Assembly (NCBI RefSeq): GCF_000719115.1
Contig: NZ_JOEA01000024.1
Coordinates: forward strand, 1-64,000
Direction: 5' to 3'
Source: Lentzea albidocapillata
GTDB lineage: Bacteria; Actinomycetota; Actinomycetes; Mycobacteriales; Pseudonocardiaceae
Length of the DNA stretch: 64,000 nt
Below are positions 17,916-25,385 of the stretch, one piece after another. Below the pieces are notes generated by a model. The model saw only the letters and a list, made by a program, of their open reading frames with translations. It did no database searches and was not told where the DNA came from. Numbering within the stretch: position 1 is the stretch's first letter; the number at the start of each line of letters is the position of its first letter. The position numbers and the translations under genes were made by a program.

Positions 17916-19409
17916 TTACGCCTTCGGAACCGTGAGGCTCGACGGTCCGAAGGTGACGGTTGAGCCACGCGTCGATTCCGTCTGGTAACGCGGGTCCACC
18001 GTGTCGATCACCAGGCCGAGCCGGTTGCCCGAGCCGACGTTCCACACCGTCGGCTCCAGCTCCACGTCGAGCGTCTGCGTGCGGCCCGCACCCGTCACCT
18101 TGATCGGCTTGTGCGTGATCAGCGCGCCGAGGCCCAGCGGCCCGACCTCGTACAGGTACGCGAACAACGTCGTCGTCTCCGCACTCGGTGTGACCTGGAG
18201 CTTGAGCTTCGGCGTGCCGGCGAGCGTCGCACCGCCCGGGTACTGCGGTCCGCCCCACACGCCCGCGACGTTGCGGTCGACGAACGGCAGCGACACCCCG
18301 GTCGGGATGTTCAGGAACCCTTGCAGCGCACCGGAGAGCAGGAGCGTGCCGCTGTCGGCGACGGTGCCCCAGCCGGCGTGGATCCTCTTGCCGGCGAGCT
18401 GCATCGTGTCCGCGTTGCCGTTCGGCCAGGCGCCGAACTTCTTCCACGTGCCGCCGTTGTTGGGTTTGAGCTGCACCGGCTGTTCGGCGTCGATGCCGTT
18501 GGCCGTGCCCTTGACGTAGCGGTCGAACCAGCGGCCGGCCGACTCCCAGATCTCGTTGGGCAGCCCCGCCGCGCCGAACAGTTCGGCGGTGGCGTGGTCA
18601 CCCGGCGAGAGCATGAGCCGCTTGGGACCGGTGAGCTGACCGTAGAAGTCCGCGACCTGGCCGGGCGCGAAGAGACCGTCGTTCCAGGCGTTGCCGATCA
18701 TCACCGCGGTGCCGTTGGCGTTGATCTGGGCGATCTTCGAGGCGGCGGAACGGCCCTCGGAGATCGGCAGGACGTCCGCGAACCTGCCGTCGCGGTAGGC
18801 GTCCTCGGCTTCGACGAGGACGGGTCCGGGACGTCCGGTGGCCTTGCCCGCGGCCAGCAGCAACTCGACGGCCTGCTTGTTCACGGTGTTGTTCGGGTAG
18901 AGCGAGCGGGCCAGATCGGTCCACGTGCTCAGCGCCGCCACGGCCTTGATGCGCCTGTCGACGGCGGCGGCGAGCAACGACTGCCCGCCGCCGTAGGAGA
19001 TCCCGGCCACGCCGACCTTGGTGCCGTCGGCGTGCGCGTTGGCGATGGCCCAGTCGATGACCTTGCTGACATCTCCGACGGTGTCCGGTCCGGCGACGTC
19101 GATCTGGCCGCCCGAGTCCCAGAAGCCGCGGCTGGTGTAGCTCACCACGGCGTAGCCGGACTCCTTGGCGAGCTTGGCCGCCGCGCCGACGTACTCGATG
19201 TTCGGGACCGCCCAGCTGGACGGCATGACGAGCAACGGGAAGGGGCCGCTGCCCTGTCCGGTCGGTTGGACGACGAGTGCCTTCAGGGTGGTGCCGCCGA
19301 CGCCGGTGATCGACTCGTACGAGATCTGGTGTCCGGGGGCCGCGATGGCGGCCGGCGTACCGAGCAGGGTTGAGAGGAGTACCAGCACTAGAACAAGTGA
19401 CCGTCGCAC
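17916..19409 (-). CDS. Secreted alpha/beta hydrolase, X-Pro dipeptidyl-peptidase (S15)/CocE-like
   Basis: A 497-residue exported protein. A Sec signal (VRRSLVLVLVLLSTLLGTPAAIAA) ends near residue 23. The catalytic serine is in GISYGGGQS (near residue 140), with the DxxG-like SYTSRGFWDSGGQ and a later GDHATAELFG histidine. The C-terminal jelly-roll domain is the S15 type (TLLSGALQGFLNI, TTTLFAYLYEVGPLG). GTG start behind AAGGAGGA 5 bases away. Likely a secreted peptidase or esterase; the substrate is not evident. Confidence 0.82.
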   Translation of the reverse strand: MRRSLVLVLVLLSTLLGTPAAIAAPGHQISYESITGVGGTTLKALVVQPTGQGSGPFPLLVMPSSWAVPNIEYVGAAAKLAKESGYAVVSYTSRGFWDSGGQIDVAGPDTVGDVSKVIDWAIANAHADGTKVGVAGISYGGGQSLLAAAVDRRIKAVAALSTWTDLARSLYPNNTVNKQAVELLLAAGKATGRPGPVLVEAEDAYRDGRFADVLPISEGRSAASKIAQINANGTAVMIGNAWNDGLFAPGQVADFYGQLTGPKRLMLSPGDHATAELFGAAGLPNEIWESAGRWFDRYVKGTANGIDAEQPVQLKPNNGGTWKKFGAWPNGNADTMQLAGKRIHAGWGTVADSGTLLLSGALQGFLNIPTGVSLPFVDRNVAGVWGGPQYPGGATLAGTPKLKLQVTPSAETTTLFAYLYEVGPLGLGALITHKPIKVTGAGRTQTLDVELEPTVWNVGSGNRLGLVIDTVDPRYQTESTRGSTVTFGPSSLTVPKA

Positions 19410-19472
19410 TCTGGTCCTCCTTGACCATGACGTAGATCACACAGGGGTGTTACCGGGGAGTAAACCAGCTAC

Positions 19473-19486
19473 CTACTCGTGAGTAG
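19473..19486. promoter_or_regulatory. Small palindrome in divergent promoter region
   Basis: CTACTC and GAGTAG flank a GT centre between the divergent hydrolase and DHPS-like/gpgS genes. It could be a repressor operator. The arm length is modest, so chance is possible. Confidence 0.35.
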
Positions 19487-19525
19487 CAACGTCTGTGAGT
19501 CAGGTCACTGTTTACGCTGGAGGAT

Positions 19526-19864
19526 GTGAACCGATTCCGCGTCACTGAGCTGCCGAAAGACCGCGTGCTGGTCGTTGCGCATCTGACCAGCGCGGATGTC
19601 CTGGACCGAGCCGTGGAGGACGGCGCCGACATCGTCGAGTTCGACGGTGAACTGGAACTGCCGTCGCTGACCGGGACGGTGGAGGTGGTGACCATCCCCG
19701 CAGGGGACGAGGACTTCACGCTCGCGGCTGCCACAGTGGCTGCGATGTCCGGAGCACGCGCCGTTCGTGCGTCCGACGTACGGCAGGCGAGGAAGGTCGT
19801 GGAGATGGTCGCGAGCGTGATGGGCACCCGTCCGCCGGCCCGTGCGATGCGGGCGCTCGCCTGA
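19526..19864 (+). CDS. Truncated dihydropteroate-synthase-like protein upstream of gpgS
   Basis: Only 112 residues, yet both ends look like dihydropteroate synthase (FolP2): AVEDGADIVEFDG resembles the AVxxGADIVDIGG strand, and residues about 65-112 (LAAATVAAMSGARAVRASDV) resemble the C-terminal helix/strand that normally reads AxxxGAxxxRxHDV. The central barrel, about 170 residues, is missing, and the HDV histidine is Ser. It cannot be an active synthase. The stop overlaps the gpgS ATG (ATGA), so it is kept in coupled expression. In mycobacteria folP2 sits exactly here. It may be a structural partner or a relic. Confidence 0.72.
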   Translation: MNRFRVTELPKDRVLVVAHLTSADVLDRAVEDGADIVEFDGELELPSLTGTVEVVTIPAGDEDFTLAAATVAAMSGARAVRASDVRQARKVVEMVASVMGTRPPARAMRALA

Positions 19865-20775
19865 TGCTGCCCTCAGTCGAAGCCTGGTTCGCCTCGCACA
19901 CCTGGCAGCAGCCGTCGTGGACTCCTGCCGAGCTGGTCGCGTTGAAGCGCGGCCGGACCGTGTCCGTCGTGCTGCCCGCGTTGAACGAGGAGGAGACCGT
20001 CGGGGATGTGGTCTCCGTGGTCCGGCCGCTGCTCGGGACGCTTGTGGACGAGCTGGTGGTGATGGACTCCGGCTCGACCGACCGGACGGTGGAGGTCGCC
20101 TCCGCCGCCGGGGCGCGGGTCGTGCTGCGCGAGGACGTCGTGCCGTGGCTTCCGCCGTTGCCGGGCAAGGGCGAGGTGCTGTGGCGGTCGCTGGCCGCGA
20201 CGTCCGGGGACCTGATCGTGTTCCTGGACTCCGACCTGGTGGACCCGGAGACCGCGTTCGTCACGGCGTTGCTGGGGCCGTTGCTGCTGGACGGCGGCGT
20301 GCATCTGGTGAAGGGGTTCTACCGGCGGCCCTTGCGGCTGGAGAGCTCCGGCGGTGGACGGGTGACCGAACTGGTGGCGCGGCCGTTGCTGAACACGTTG
20401 CGGCCCGAGCTTTCCGGTGTCGTGCAGCCACTCGGTGGCGAGTACGCGGCGACCCGGTCCTTTTTGGAGTCCGTGCCGTTCGCGGCCGGGTACGGCGTGG
20501 AGATCGGACTGTTGCTCGACGTGCACCGGGTGCACGGGCTTTCCGCGCTGGCGCAGGTGAACCTGGGTGTGCGCAAGCACCGGAACCGGTCGTTGCTGCA
20601 ACTCGGGGCGATGTCGTCGCAGATCATGGGGACGGCGTTGGCCCGCTGCGGTGTCGAGGCCGAATCCGGTCCGTTGACGCAGTTCGTGCAGGTCGGCGGG
20701 GAGTGGCTACCCGACTCGACCGACGTGCTCGTAGCCGATCGGCCCCCGATGGCGCACGTGATCAAAAAGGGCTAG
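19864..20775 (+). CDS. gpgS: Glucosyl-3-phosphoglycerate synthase GpgS
   Basis: A 303-residue GT-A (GT81) glycosyltransferase that joins UDP-glucose and 3-phosphoglycerate, the first step to glucosylglycerate and methylglucose lipopolysaccharide. Motifs: VVLPALNEEETV, VMDSGSTDRT, the LPGKGEVLW loop, DxD as FLDSDLV, and PLGGEYAATRSF with AAGYGVEIGLLLD. The length fits. Its last 69 bases overlap the opposing cydC gene. Confidence 0.93.
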   Translation: MLPSVEAWFASHTWQQPSWTPAELVALKRGRTVSVVLPALNEEETVGDVVSVVRPLLGTLVDELVVMDSGSTDRTVEVASAAGARVVLREDVVPWLPPLPGKGEVLWRSLAATSGDLIVFLDSDLVDPETAFVTALLGPLLLDGGVHLVKGFYRRPLRLESSGGGRVTELVARPLLNTLRPELSGVVQPLGGEYAATRSFLESVPFAAGYGVEIGLLLDVHRVHGLSALAQVNLGVRKHRNRSLLQLGAMSSQIMGTALARCGVEAESGPLTQFVQVGGEWLPDSTDVLVADRPPMAHVIKKG

Positions 20776-22008
20776 CTGTTCTTCGCGGTGGGTGACGACC
20801 AGCGCGGTGCCCTGGCAGTTGTCCAGGACCTTGCCGAGGACGCGGTCGGCCTGTTCCGGGTCGAGGCCTTCGGTGGGCTCGTCCAGGAGCAGGACCTCCG
20901 GGTTCGCCAGCACCGACCTGGTGAGGATCAGACGCTGTCGCTGACCTCCCGAGATCTCCTCACCGCGTTCGCCGACGACCCGGTCCCAGTCCAGGTCCAG
21001 CTCGGCGATCTCGGCTGCTCGGTCGAGTTCTTCCTGGGTGGCATCGGGTTTGGCCAGCAGGACGTTCGTGCGGACCGTCGTGTGGAAGACGTGGGCGTCG
21101 GCCAGCGCGCCCTTGCTCGGTTCGAGTTTCCGCGCGATGGCGTTGAGGAGCGTCGTCTTGCCCGAACCGCTCGGGCCGACGATGGCCGTTCTGCCGGTCA
21201 GCTCGGGGGTTTCCGGGCTGTGGGCCGGTTCGGGCTCGTCCGTGGGTTCCGGGACGGGCTTGGTGAGGGCCGCGAGCGGGACGGTGATCTCGAACGTGGC
21301 GACGGCGGCCATGACCAGCCAGGCCGGTTCGTGCTGAGCGAGCATGAGCAGTGCCGCGCCGAACTGGACGGCGATCGCCAGCGGGGTCAGGTCTCTCGTG
21401 CGTTCCTTGCAGGACAGCTCTTTCGCGGTCTTGGTGGCGGCGCGGAGTTTTTCGTCGAACAGGCCGTAGGCGATGAGTTCTTCTTTGCTGTGGACGAGTT
21501 CGGTGGTTTGTTCGGTCAGCCTGGCGCGCAACGGGGTGAGGTCGCGCGGCTTGCGGATGGCGAGCCACGGGAGCAGCGCGAGGTTGATCAGCAGACCGGC
21601 GACGAGTGGCAGGGAGAAGCCCGAAGCGGCCGTGACGATGCCGCCGACCAGCGCGGCGGTGATCCACGGCAGGGTGGCGCGGAGCCTGGTGTCGAGCTGC
21701 TGGTCGACGTTCGTGACGATGCGGGTCAGGGCCGTGCCGGACGGGATGTGCCTGCGGTGCGCGAGGTCGTCGTAGACCCGGCCGCGCAGTTCCACGGCCT
21801 CGCTGAGCACGGCCTTGTGGCTGGTCAGGCGTTCCAGGTAGCGCAGGGCGCCCTTGGCGAGCGCGAGCGTGCGGACCGCGACGATCGCCACGGTCAGCGC
21901 GTGCATCGGCGGGTGCTCGGCGGCGCGCATGATCAGCCAGGTCGCGGTCGCGGTGAGACCGACGCCGGCGAGTTCGGCGAGCGTGCCGACGAGGATCGCG
22001 AGCTTCAT
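20707..22008 (-). CDS. cydC: CydC subunit of thiol-reductant ABC exporter, shortened
   Basis: 433 residues from ATG 22008 (family usually about 490-570). It is one half of the CydDC exporter of cysteine/glutathione-type thiols required for cytochrome bd assembly. Six TM helices occupy residues 1-265. The ATPase keeps Walker A GPSGSGKT, signature ISGGQRQR, Walker B VLLLDEPTEGLDP and H-loop VVTHREE. The stretch between Walker A and VFHTTVRTN is only about 20 residues, so the usual beta-strand insert and Q-loop glutamine are gone. There is no frameshift. The start overlaps cydD by 4 bases. Confidence 0.85.
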   Translation of the reverse strand: MKLAILVGTLAELAGVGLTATATWLIMRAAEHPPMHALTVAIVAVRTLALAKGALRYLERLTSHKAVLSEAVELRGRVYDDLAHRRHIPSGTALTRIVTNVDQQLDTRLRATLPWITAALVGGIVTAASGFSLPLVAGLLINLALLPWLAIRKPRDLTPLRARLTEQTTELVHSKEELIAYGLFDEKLRAATKTAKELSCKERTRDLTPLAIAVQFGAALLMLAQHEPAWLVMAAVATFEITVPLAALTKPVPEPTDEPEPAHSPETPELTGRTAIVGPSGSGKTTLLNAIARKLEPSKGALADAHVFHTTVRTNVLLAKPDATQEELDRAAEIAELDLDWDRVVGERGEEISGGQRQRLILTRSVLANPEVLLLDEPTEGLDPEQADRVLGKVLDNCQGTALVVTHREEQLALFDHVRHRGPIGYEHVGRVG

Positions 22009-23354
22009 ACCTCGACCACCCTGTCGACCTCGCCGAGCAGTGCGGGCCGGTGCGCGACGATCACCGCGGTCCGGCCTCGGGTGAACTCGCGGGCTGCTTC
22101 GAGCACAAGGGACTCCGTTTCCGCGTCGAGGTGTGCGGTCGGTTCGTCGAGCAGGAAGAGCCCTGCCTGACGCCGGTCCAGGGCGTTGGCGAGCGCGACC
22201 CGCTGCTGCTCGCCGGACGAGAGGTTCGCCGGGACGAGCGTGGGCCGTTGCGGCACCCAGGACAGCGCCGCCAGCCACTGCCCGTGGTCGATCTCCCGCA
22301 GGTCGACGCCGCCGACGAGCACGCGGCCGTGATCGGGCCGCACGAAACCCAGCAGCAGGCCGAGAATCGTGCTCTTGCCCGCGCCGCTCGGGCCGACCAG
22401 CGCGATCCGGTCGCCGGGCCGGATGCGCAGCGAGAAGTTCTTCAGGCTGCGGACGCTCACGCCGTCGAACACGATCTCGGCCTGAGCGAGGTCCGGCGGA
22501 GCCTGGCCCGTGGTTTCCCGGTGTGCCGGCACTTTGGCGAGGACCTCGCGGCCCTGAGCGCTCGCGTGGTACTGGGCGCCTGCGGACCTGAGCGGCAGAA
22601 ATGCCTCCGGGGCAAGGAGAAGAACGAGGAGTGCGGTGTGCAGCGGCACTCCGCCGCCGAGCAGCCGGAGGCCGACCGGCACGGCGACGAGCGCGACCGA
22701 CATCGTGGCCACGAGTTCCAGCACGAACGCCGACAGGAACGCGACCCTGAGCGCCGACATCGTCTCGGTCAGGTGCCGCGCGGCCAGCGTGCGCACAGTC
22801 GTGGACTGCGCCTCGGCCCGCCCGAACGCCCGCAGCGTGCCGATTCCCTTGACCACGTCGAGGAAGTGCCCGCCGAGGGTGGCCAGCGCGTCCCACTGGC
22901 GGGCCGTCCGTTCACGGGTGTGGGCGCCGACCAGCGCGCCGAAGATCGGGATCAACGGCAGCGTCGCGAGGATCGTCAACGCGGCCGTGAGGTCCGCGAA
23001 CGCCAGCCTGATCACCACCGCGAGCGGCACGGCCACCGCCAGAACCTGTTGCGGCAGATACCCGACGACATACGGCGTCACGTCGTGCACGCCCCGTGTG
23101 ACCAGCGTGGCCACCTCGCCGGCCTTGGTGCCGGGCGACCGCAGGAACGCTTCCCTCAGCCGCGCCCGAGTCCGTTCAGCCGCCCGGTGCGCCCACTCGC
23201 GGTGCCCCCACCAGACCAGCACTCGTGCGCCGATCACCAGGCACAGCAGGAGAAGTCCCGTTCCGCCGCTCAGCACCGACGCCAGGAGTTCGGCCTGGGC
23301 GAGCACCAGGAACGGGATCGGGATCAGCGCGAGGAGATGGCGACGATCGACCAT
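22005..23354 (-). CDS. cydD: CydD subunit of thiol-reductant ABC exporter, shortened
   Basis: 449 residues from ATG 23354 (family usually 520-590). Six TM helices, then an ATPase with Walker A GPSGAGKST, Q-loop SWVPQRPTLVPAN, signature SSGEQQRVALANAL, Walker B LFLLDEPTAHLD and H-loop VIVAHRP. Here the Q-loop runs straight into the signature, so the helical subdomain of about 45-50 residues between them is absent. That is the complement of the CydC loss. The signature is also unusual (LSSGE rather than LSGGQ). The start overlaps cydB by 31 bases. Confidence 0.85.
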   Translation of the reverse strand: MVDRRHLLALIPIPFLVLAQAELLASVLSGGTGLLLLCLVIGARVLVWWGHREWAHRAAERTRARLREAFLRSPGTKAGEVATLVTRGVHDVTPYVVGYLPQQVLAVAVPLAVVIRLAFADLTAALTILATLPLIPIFGALVGAHTRERTARQWDALATLGGHFLDVVKGIGTLRAFGRAEAQSTTVRTLAARHLTETMSALRVAFLSAFVLELVATMSVALVAVPVGLRLLGGGVPLHTALLVLLLAPEAFLPLRSAGAQYHASAQGREVLAKVPAHRETTGQAPPDLAQAEIVFDGVSVRSLKNFSLRIRPGDRIALVGPSGAGKSTILGLLLGFVRPDHGRVLVGGVDLREIDHGQWLAALSWVPQRPTLVPANLSSGEQQRVALANALDRRQAGLFLLDEPTAHLDAETESLVLEAAREFTRGRTAVIVAHRPALLGEVDRVVEV

Positions 23355-23947
23355 TGCACCAGCACCACCAGCGGGATGATCGGGATCGCGACCCACGCGA
23401 GCAGGCCGAGAGTGTCGTTGTGAGCCATGAGGCCGGTGACGTCGATCGAGCTGAACGCCAGCGGGATCGGCAATGCGCAGAGCAGCGCGGTGACGGGGAA
23501 CAGCTTCCAGCGCCGGGTCTGGAACACCCAGCCATGCACCGCGAACAGCACCGGCATGACGAATGCGACGGGCCAGGGAGCGTGCAGCAGGTGCGCCAGG
23601 AACAGCCCCCAGCCCACGGACACCATCAGCGCGCCCGTGAACACCAGCCACCACCAGAGCCGCAGTTGCACGGCCGCCATGAACAGCACCAGCCCGGCCA
23701 GGACCAGCGTGAACGTGCTGTGCGCGCCGGAGAGCAGTTCGCCTTCGAGCCGCGGGAACGCCGCGAACAGCACGCCGATCGCGGCGACCAGCCACACTTC
23801 GTTGCCCAGGAAGAACGGGTTCATCCGCCGCAGGGAGACCTCGCGCCCGCGGAACGGGAGCAGCAACCCGGTGCCGTAGTCGAAGCCGGCCAACGCGAAG
23901 TAGCCGACGGTCAGCGTGCCGAGCACGACGAGCCAGAGCGTTTCCAT
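23324..23947 (-). CDS. cydB: Cytochrome bd oxidase subunit II (CydB), very short
   Basis: 207 residues from ATG 23947; the family is normally 330-380. The N-terminus METLWLVVLG, GFDYGTGLLLPF and GNEVWLVAAIGVLFAAFP are typical CydB. About seven TM helices are predicted, joined by short loops, so roughly 130 residues of the usual protein are missing without a frameshift. No ribosome binding site is seen ahead of the start: the tnpB element begins within the 160 bases upstream and has cut it off from cydA. An upstream GTG at 23971 is in frame. Confidence 0.83.
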   Translation of the reverse strand: METLWLVVLGTLTVGYFALAGFDYGTGLLLPFRGREVSLRRMNPFFLGNEVWLVAAIGVLFAAFPRLEGELLSGAHSTFTLVLAGLVLFMAAVQLRLWWWLVFTGALMVSVGWGLFLAHLLHAPWPVAFVMPVLFAVHGWVFQTRRWKLFPVTALLCALPIPLAFSSIDVTGLMAHNDTLGLLAWVAIPIIPLVVLVQWSIVAISSR

Positions 23948-25368
23948 CAGACCATTGGCGAGGAGATGCACTGAGCCGACTGACGTTCGAATTGCTGCTG
24001 CGACATCTGTACCTGTGCGCAGCGACCCTCAGCCTCCTCGCCTACCTCCCTTCGAGAAATCAATGCGGCTTGTGGGTATGCTGTTCTTGTGTTGTTGGCT
24101 GAGGTGCGGGAGTGATACGCGCTTACAAGTTCCTTCTGCGACCTACCGCGCGTCAGAAGCAAGCGCTCGGCGAGATGCTTCGTGACCACTGTTCGCTGTA
24201 CAACGCCGCTTTGCAGGAGCGGCGAGGCGCCTACCGGCACACGTCGAATACCCGAATCAGCTACAGCGACCAGTCGGTTCAGCTCAAGGAGATACGGGCG
24301 TTCGATTCTGAGTGTCAGGGCCGTTGGTCGTTCTCGAGTCAGCAGGCAACCCTGCGCCGCCTGGACAACGCGTTCGTCGCGTTCTTCCGCCGGGTCAAGG
24401 CAGGACAGAAAGCCGGCCATCCACGCTTCAAGGGAGTCGGTCACTTCGACACAGTCGTGTTCCCGAGAGATGGTGATGGCTGTCGCTGGGATTCCACGCC
24501 GGACGACCGACAGACGCGCATGCGAGTTCGGGGTGTCGGGCAGATTCGTGTGCATCGGCACAGGCCTGCGCAGGGCCGGGTGAAGACGATCTCGATCAAG
24601 CGTGAGGGTACGCGTTGGTACGTCATCCTCGCTTGTGACAGTGTGTCCGGCGACCCGTTTCCCCTCACAGGCCGCCGCATCGGGATAGACCTGGGCGTCA
24701 CCCACTTTCTCACCACTAGCGATGGCGTGCACATCGAGAATCCGGAGATCGGTAAGCGAGCTGGCGCCACGTTGGCCACTGCTCAACGGAAGCTTCGGTC
24801 TTTCCCGAAGCGAAGGAGGGGGCGTAGCAAGGCCCACCGGGCCGCTGTGCGCAAGGTCGCCAAATTGCATGCAACAGTGCGTCGTCAACGGCTGGACTTC
24901 GCTCACAAGGCGGCAAACTTCGTCATCCGTGATGCCGATGTGATCGCATGCGAGCGGCTCAACATCAGTGGTATGACCCGTACCCCCAAAGCCAAACCCG
25001 ATCTCGACAACGACGGCGTGTTCCTGCCTAACGGAGCCGCTGCCAAGTCTGGTCTCAACCGCAGCATCCTCGACGCGGGTTGGGGCATCTTCCTGAGCAT
25101 CCTGGCGTACAAGGCTGAAAGTGCCGGTCGTCGAGTTATTCAGGTGGATGCTCGCAACACCTCCCGCACGTGCCCCGACCCTGAATGTGCGTACGTGGCA
25201 GCGGACAACCGCGACGGGGAGAGCTTTGCCTGCCTGAAATGCGGCCTCATCGAACATGCTGACCGCGTAGGCGCGATCAACGTCAACCACAGGGCCGGGC
25301 TGGTCCTCTGTACGGAGGCATAGCCACCGAAGCAGGAAGCCCAGGACTTCAGTCATGGGTGGAGTCAC
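23948..25368 (+). mobile_element. IS200/IS605-family element carrying only tnpB (IS1341-like)
   Basis: A tnpB gene in opposite orientation lies between cydA and cydB. The right end, about 25328-25367, has the usual GAAGCCC-type hairpin and ends AGTCA, overlapping the cydA stop codon. The left end is somewhere in 23948-24111 and I cannot place it exactly; GGCGAGGAG (23957-23965) and CTCCTCGCC (24034-24042) form a 9-bp inverted pair there. No tnpA is present, so movement would need one in trans. Confidence 0.78.
24112..25323 (+). CDS. tnpB: TnpB RNA-guided nuclease (OrfB)
   Basis: A full-length 403-residue TnpB. RuvC residues are intact: Asp193 (GIDLGVTHF), Glu281 (ACERLNISGM) and Asp384 (HADRVGAINV). 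The zinc finger cysteines are 354, 359, 374 and 377 (CPDPEC, CLKC), with a 4-residue first gap. The N-terminal IRAYKFLLRPTARQKQAL is typical. GTG start with CGGGAG immediately upstream. The gene should encode a functional nuclease guided by an omega RNA made from its 3' end and right end. Confidence 0.92.
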   Translation: MIRAYKFLLRPTARQKQALGEMLRDHCSLYNAALQERRGAYRHTSNTRISYSDQSVQLKEIRAFDSECQGRWSFSSQQATLRRLDNAFVAFFRRVKAGQKAGHPRFKGVGHFDTVVFPRDGDGCRWDSTPDDRQTRMRVRGVGQIRVHRHRPAQGRVKTISIKREGTRWYVILACDSVSGDPFPLTGRRIGIDLGVTHFLTTSDGVHIENPEIGKRAGATLATAQRKLRSFPKRRRGRSKAHRAAVRKVAKLHATVRRQRLDFAHKAANFVIRDADVIACERLNISGMTRTPKAKPDLDNDGVFLPNGAAAKSGLNRSILDAGWGIFLSILAYKAESAGRRVIQVDARNTSRTCPDPECAYVAADNRDGESFACLKCGLIEHADRVGAINVNHRAGLVLCTEA

Positions 25369-25385
25369 CAGAGGGTCACCACCAT
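25324..25385 (+). ncRNA. Probable omega RNA 3' end/right-end hairpin of the tnpB element
   Basis: After the tnpB stop, GAAGCCCAGGACTTCAGTCA then TGGGTGGAGTCA forms the conserved right-end fold (GCCCA pairs with TGGGT). In TnpB systems the RNA scaffold covers the tnpB 3' part and this end, and the next 16-20 bases act as guide. Here that guide would read the complement of the cydA 3' end starting at about 25368. Boundaries are inferred. Confidence 0.55.

Noticed and set aside
19526..19864. Functional folP2
   Set aside because: At 112 residues it lacks the pterin and pABA binding loops of the barrel, and the HDV histidine is replaced.
23948..24111. Exact left end and target site of the tnpB element
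   Set aside because: I could not find a defensible TAM or conserved left-end boundary by eye; only the interval is reported.
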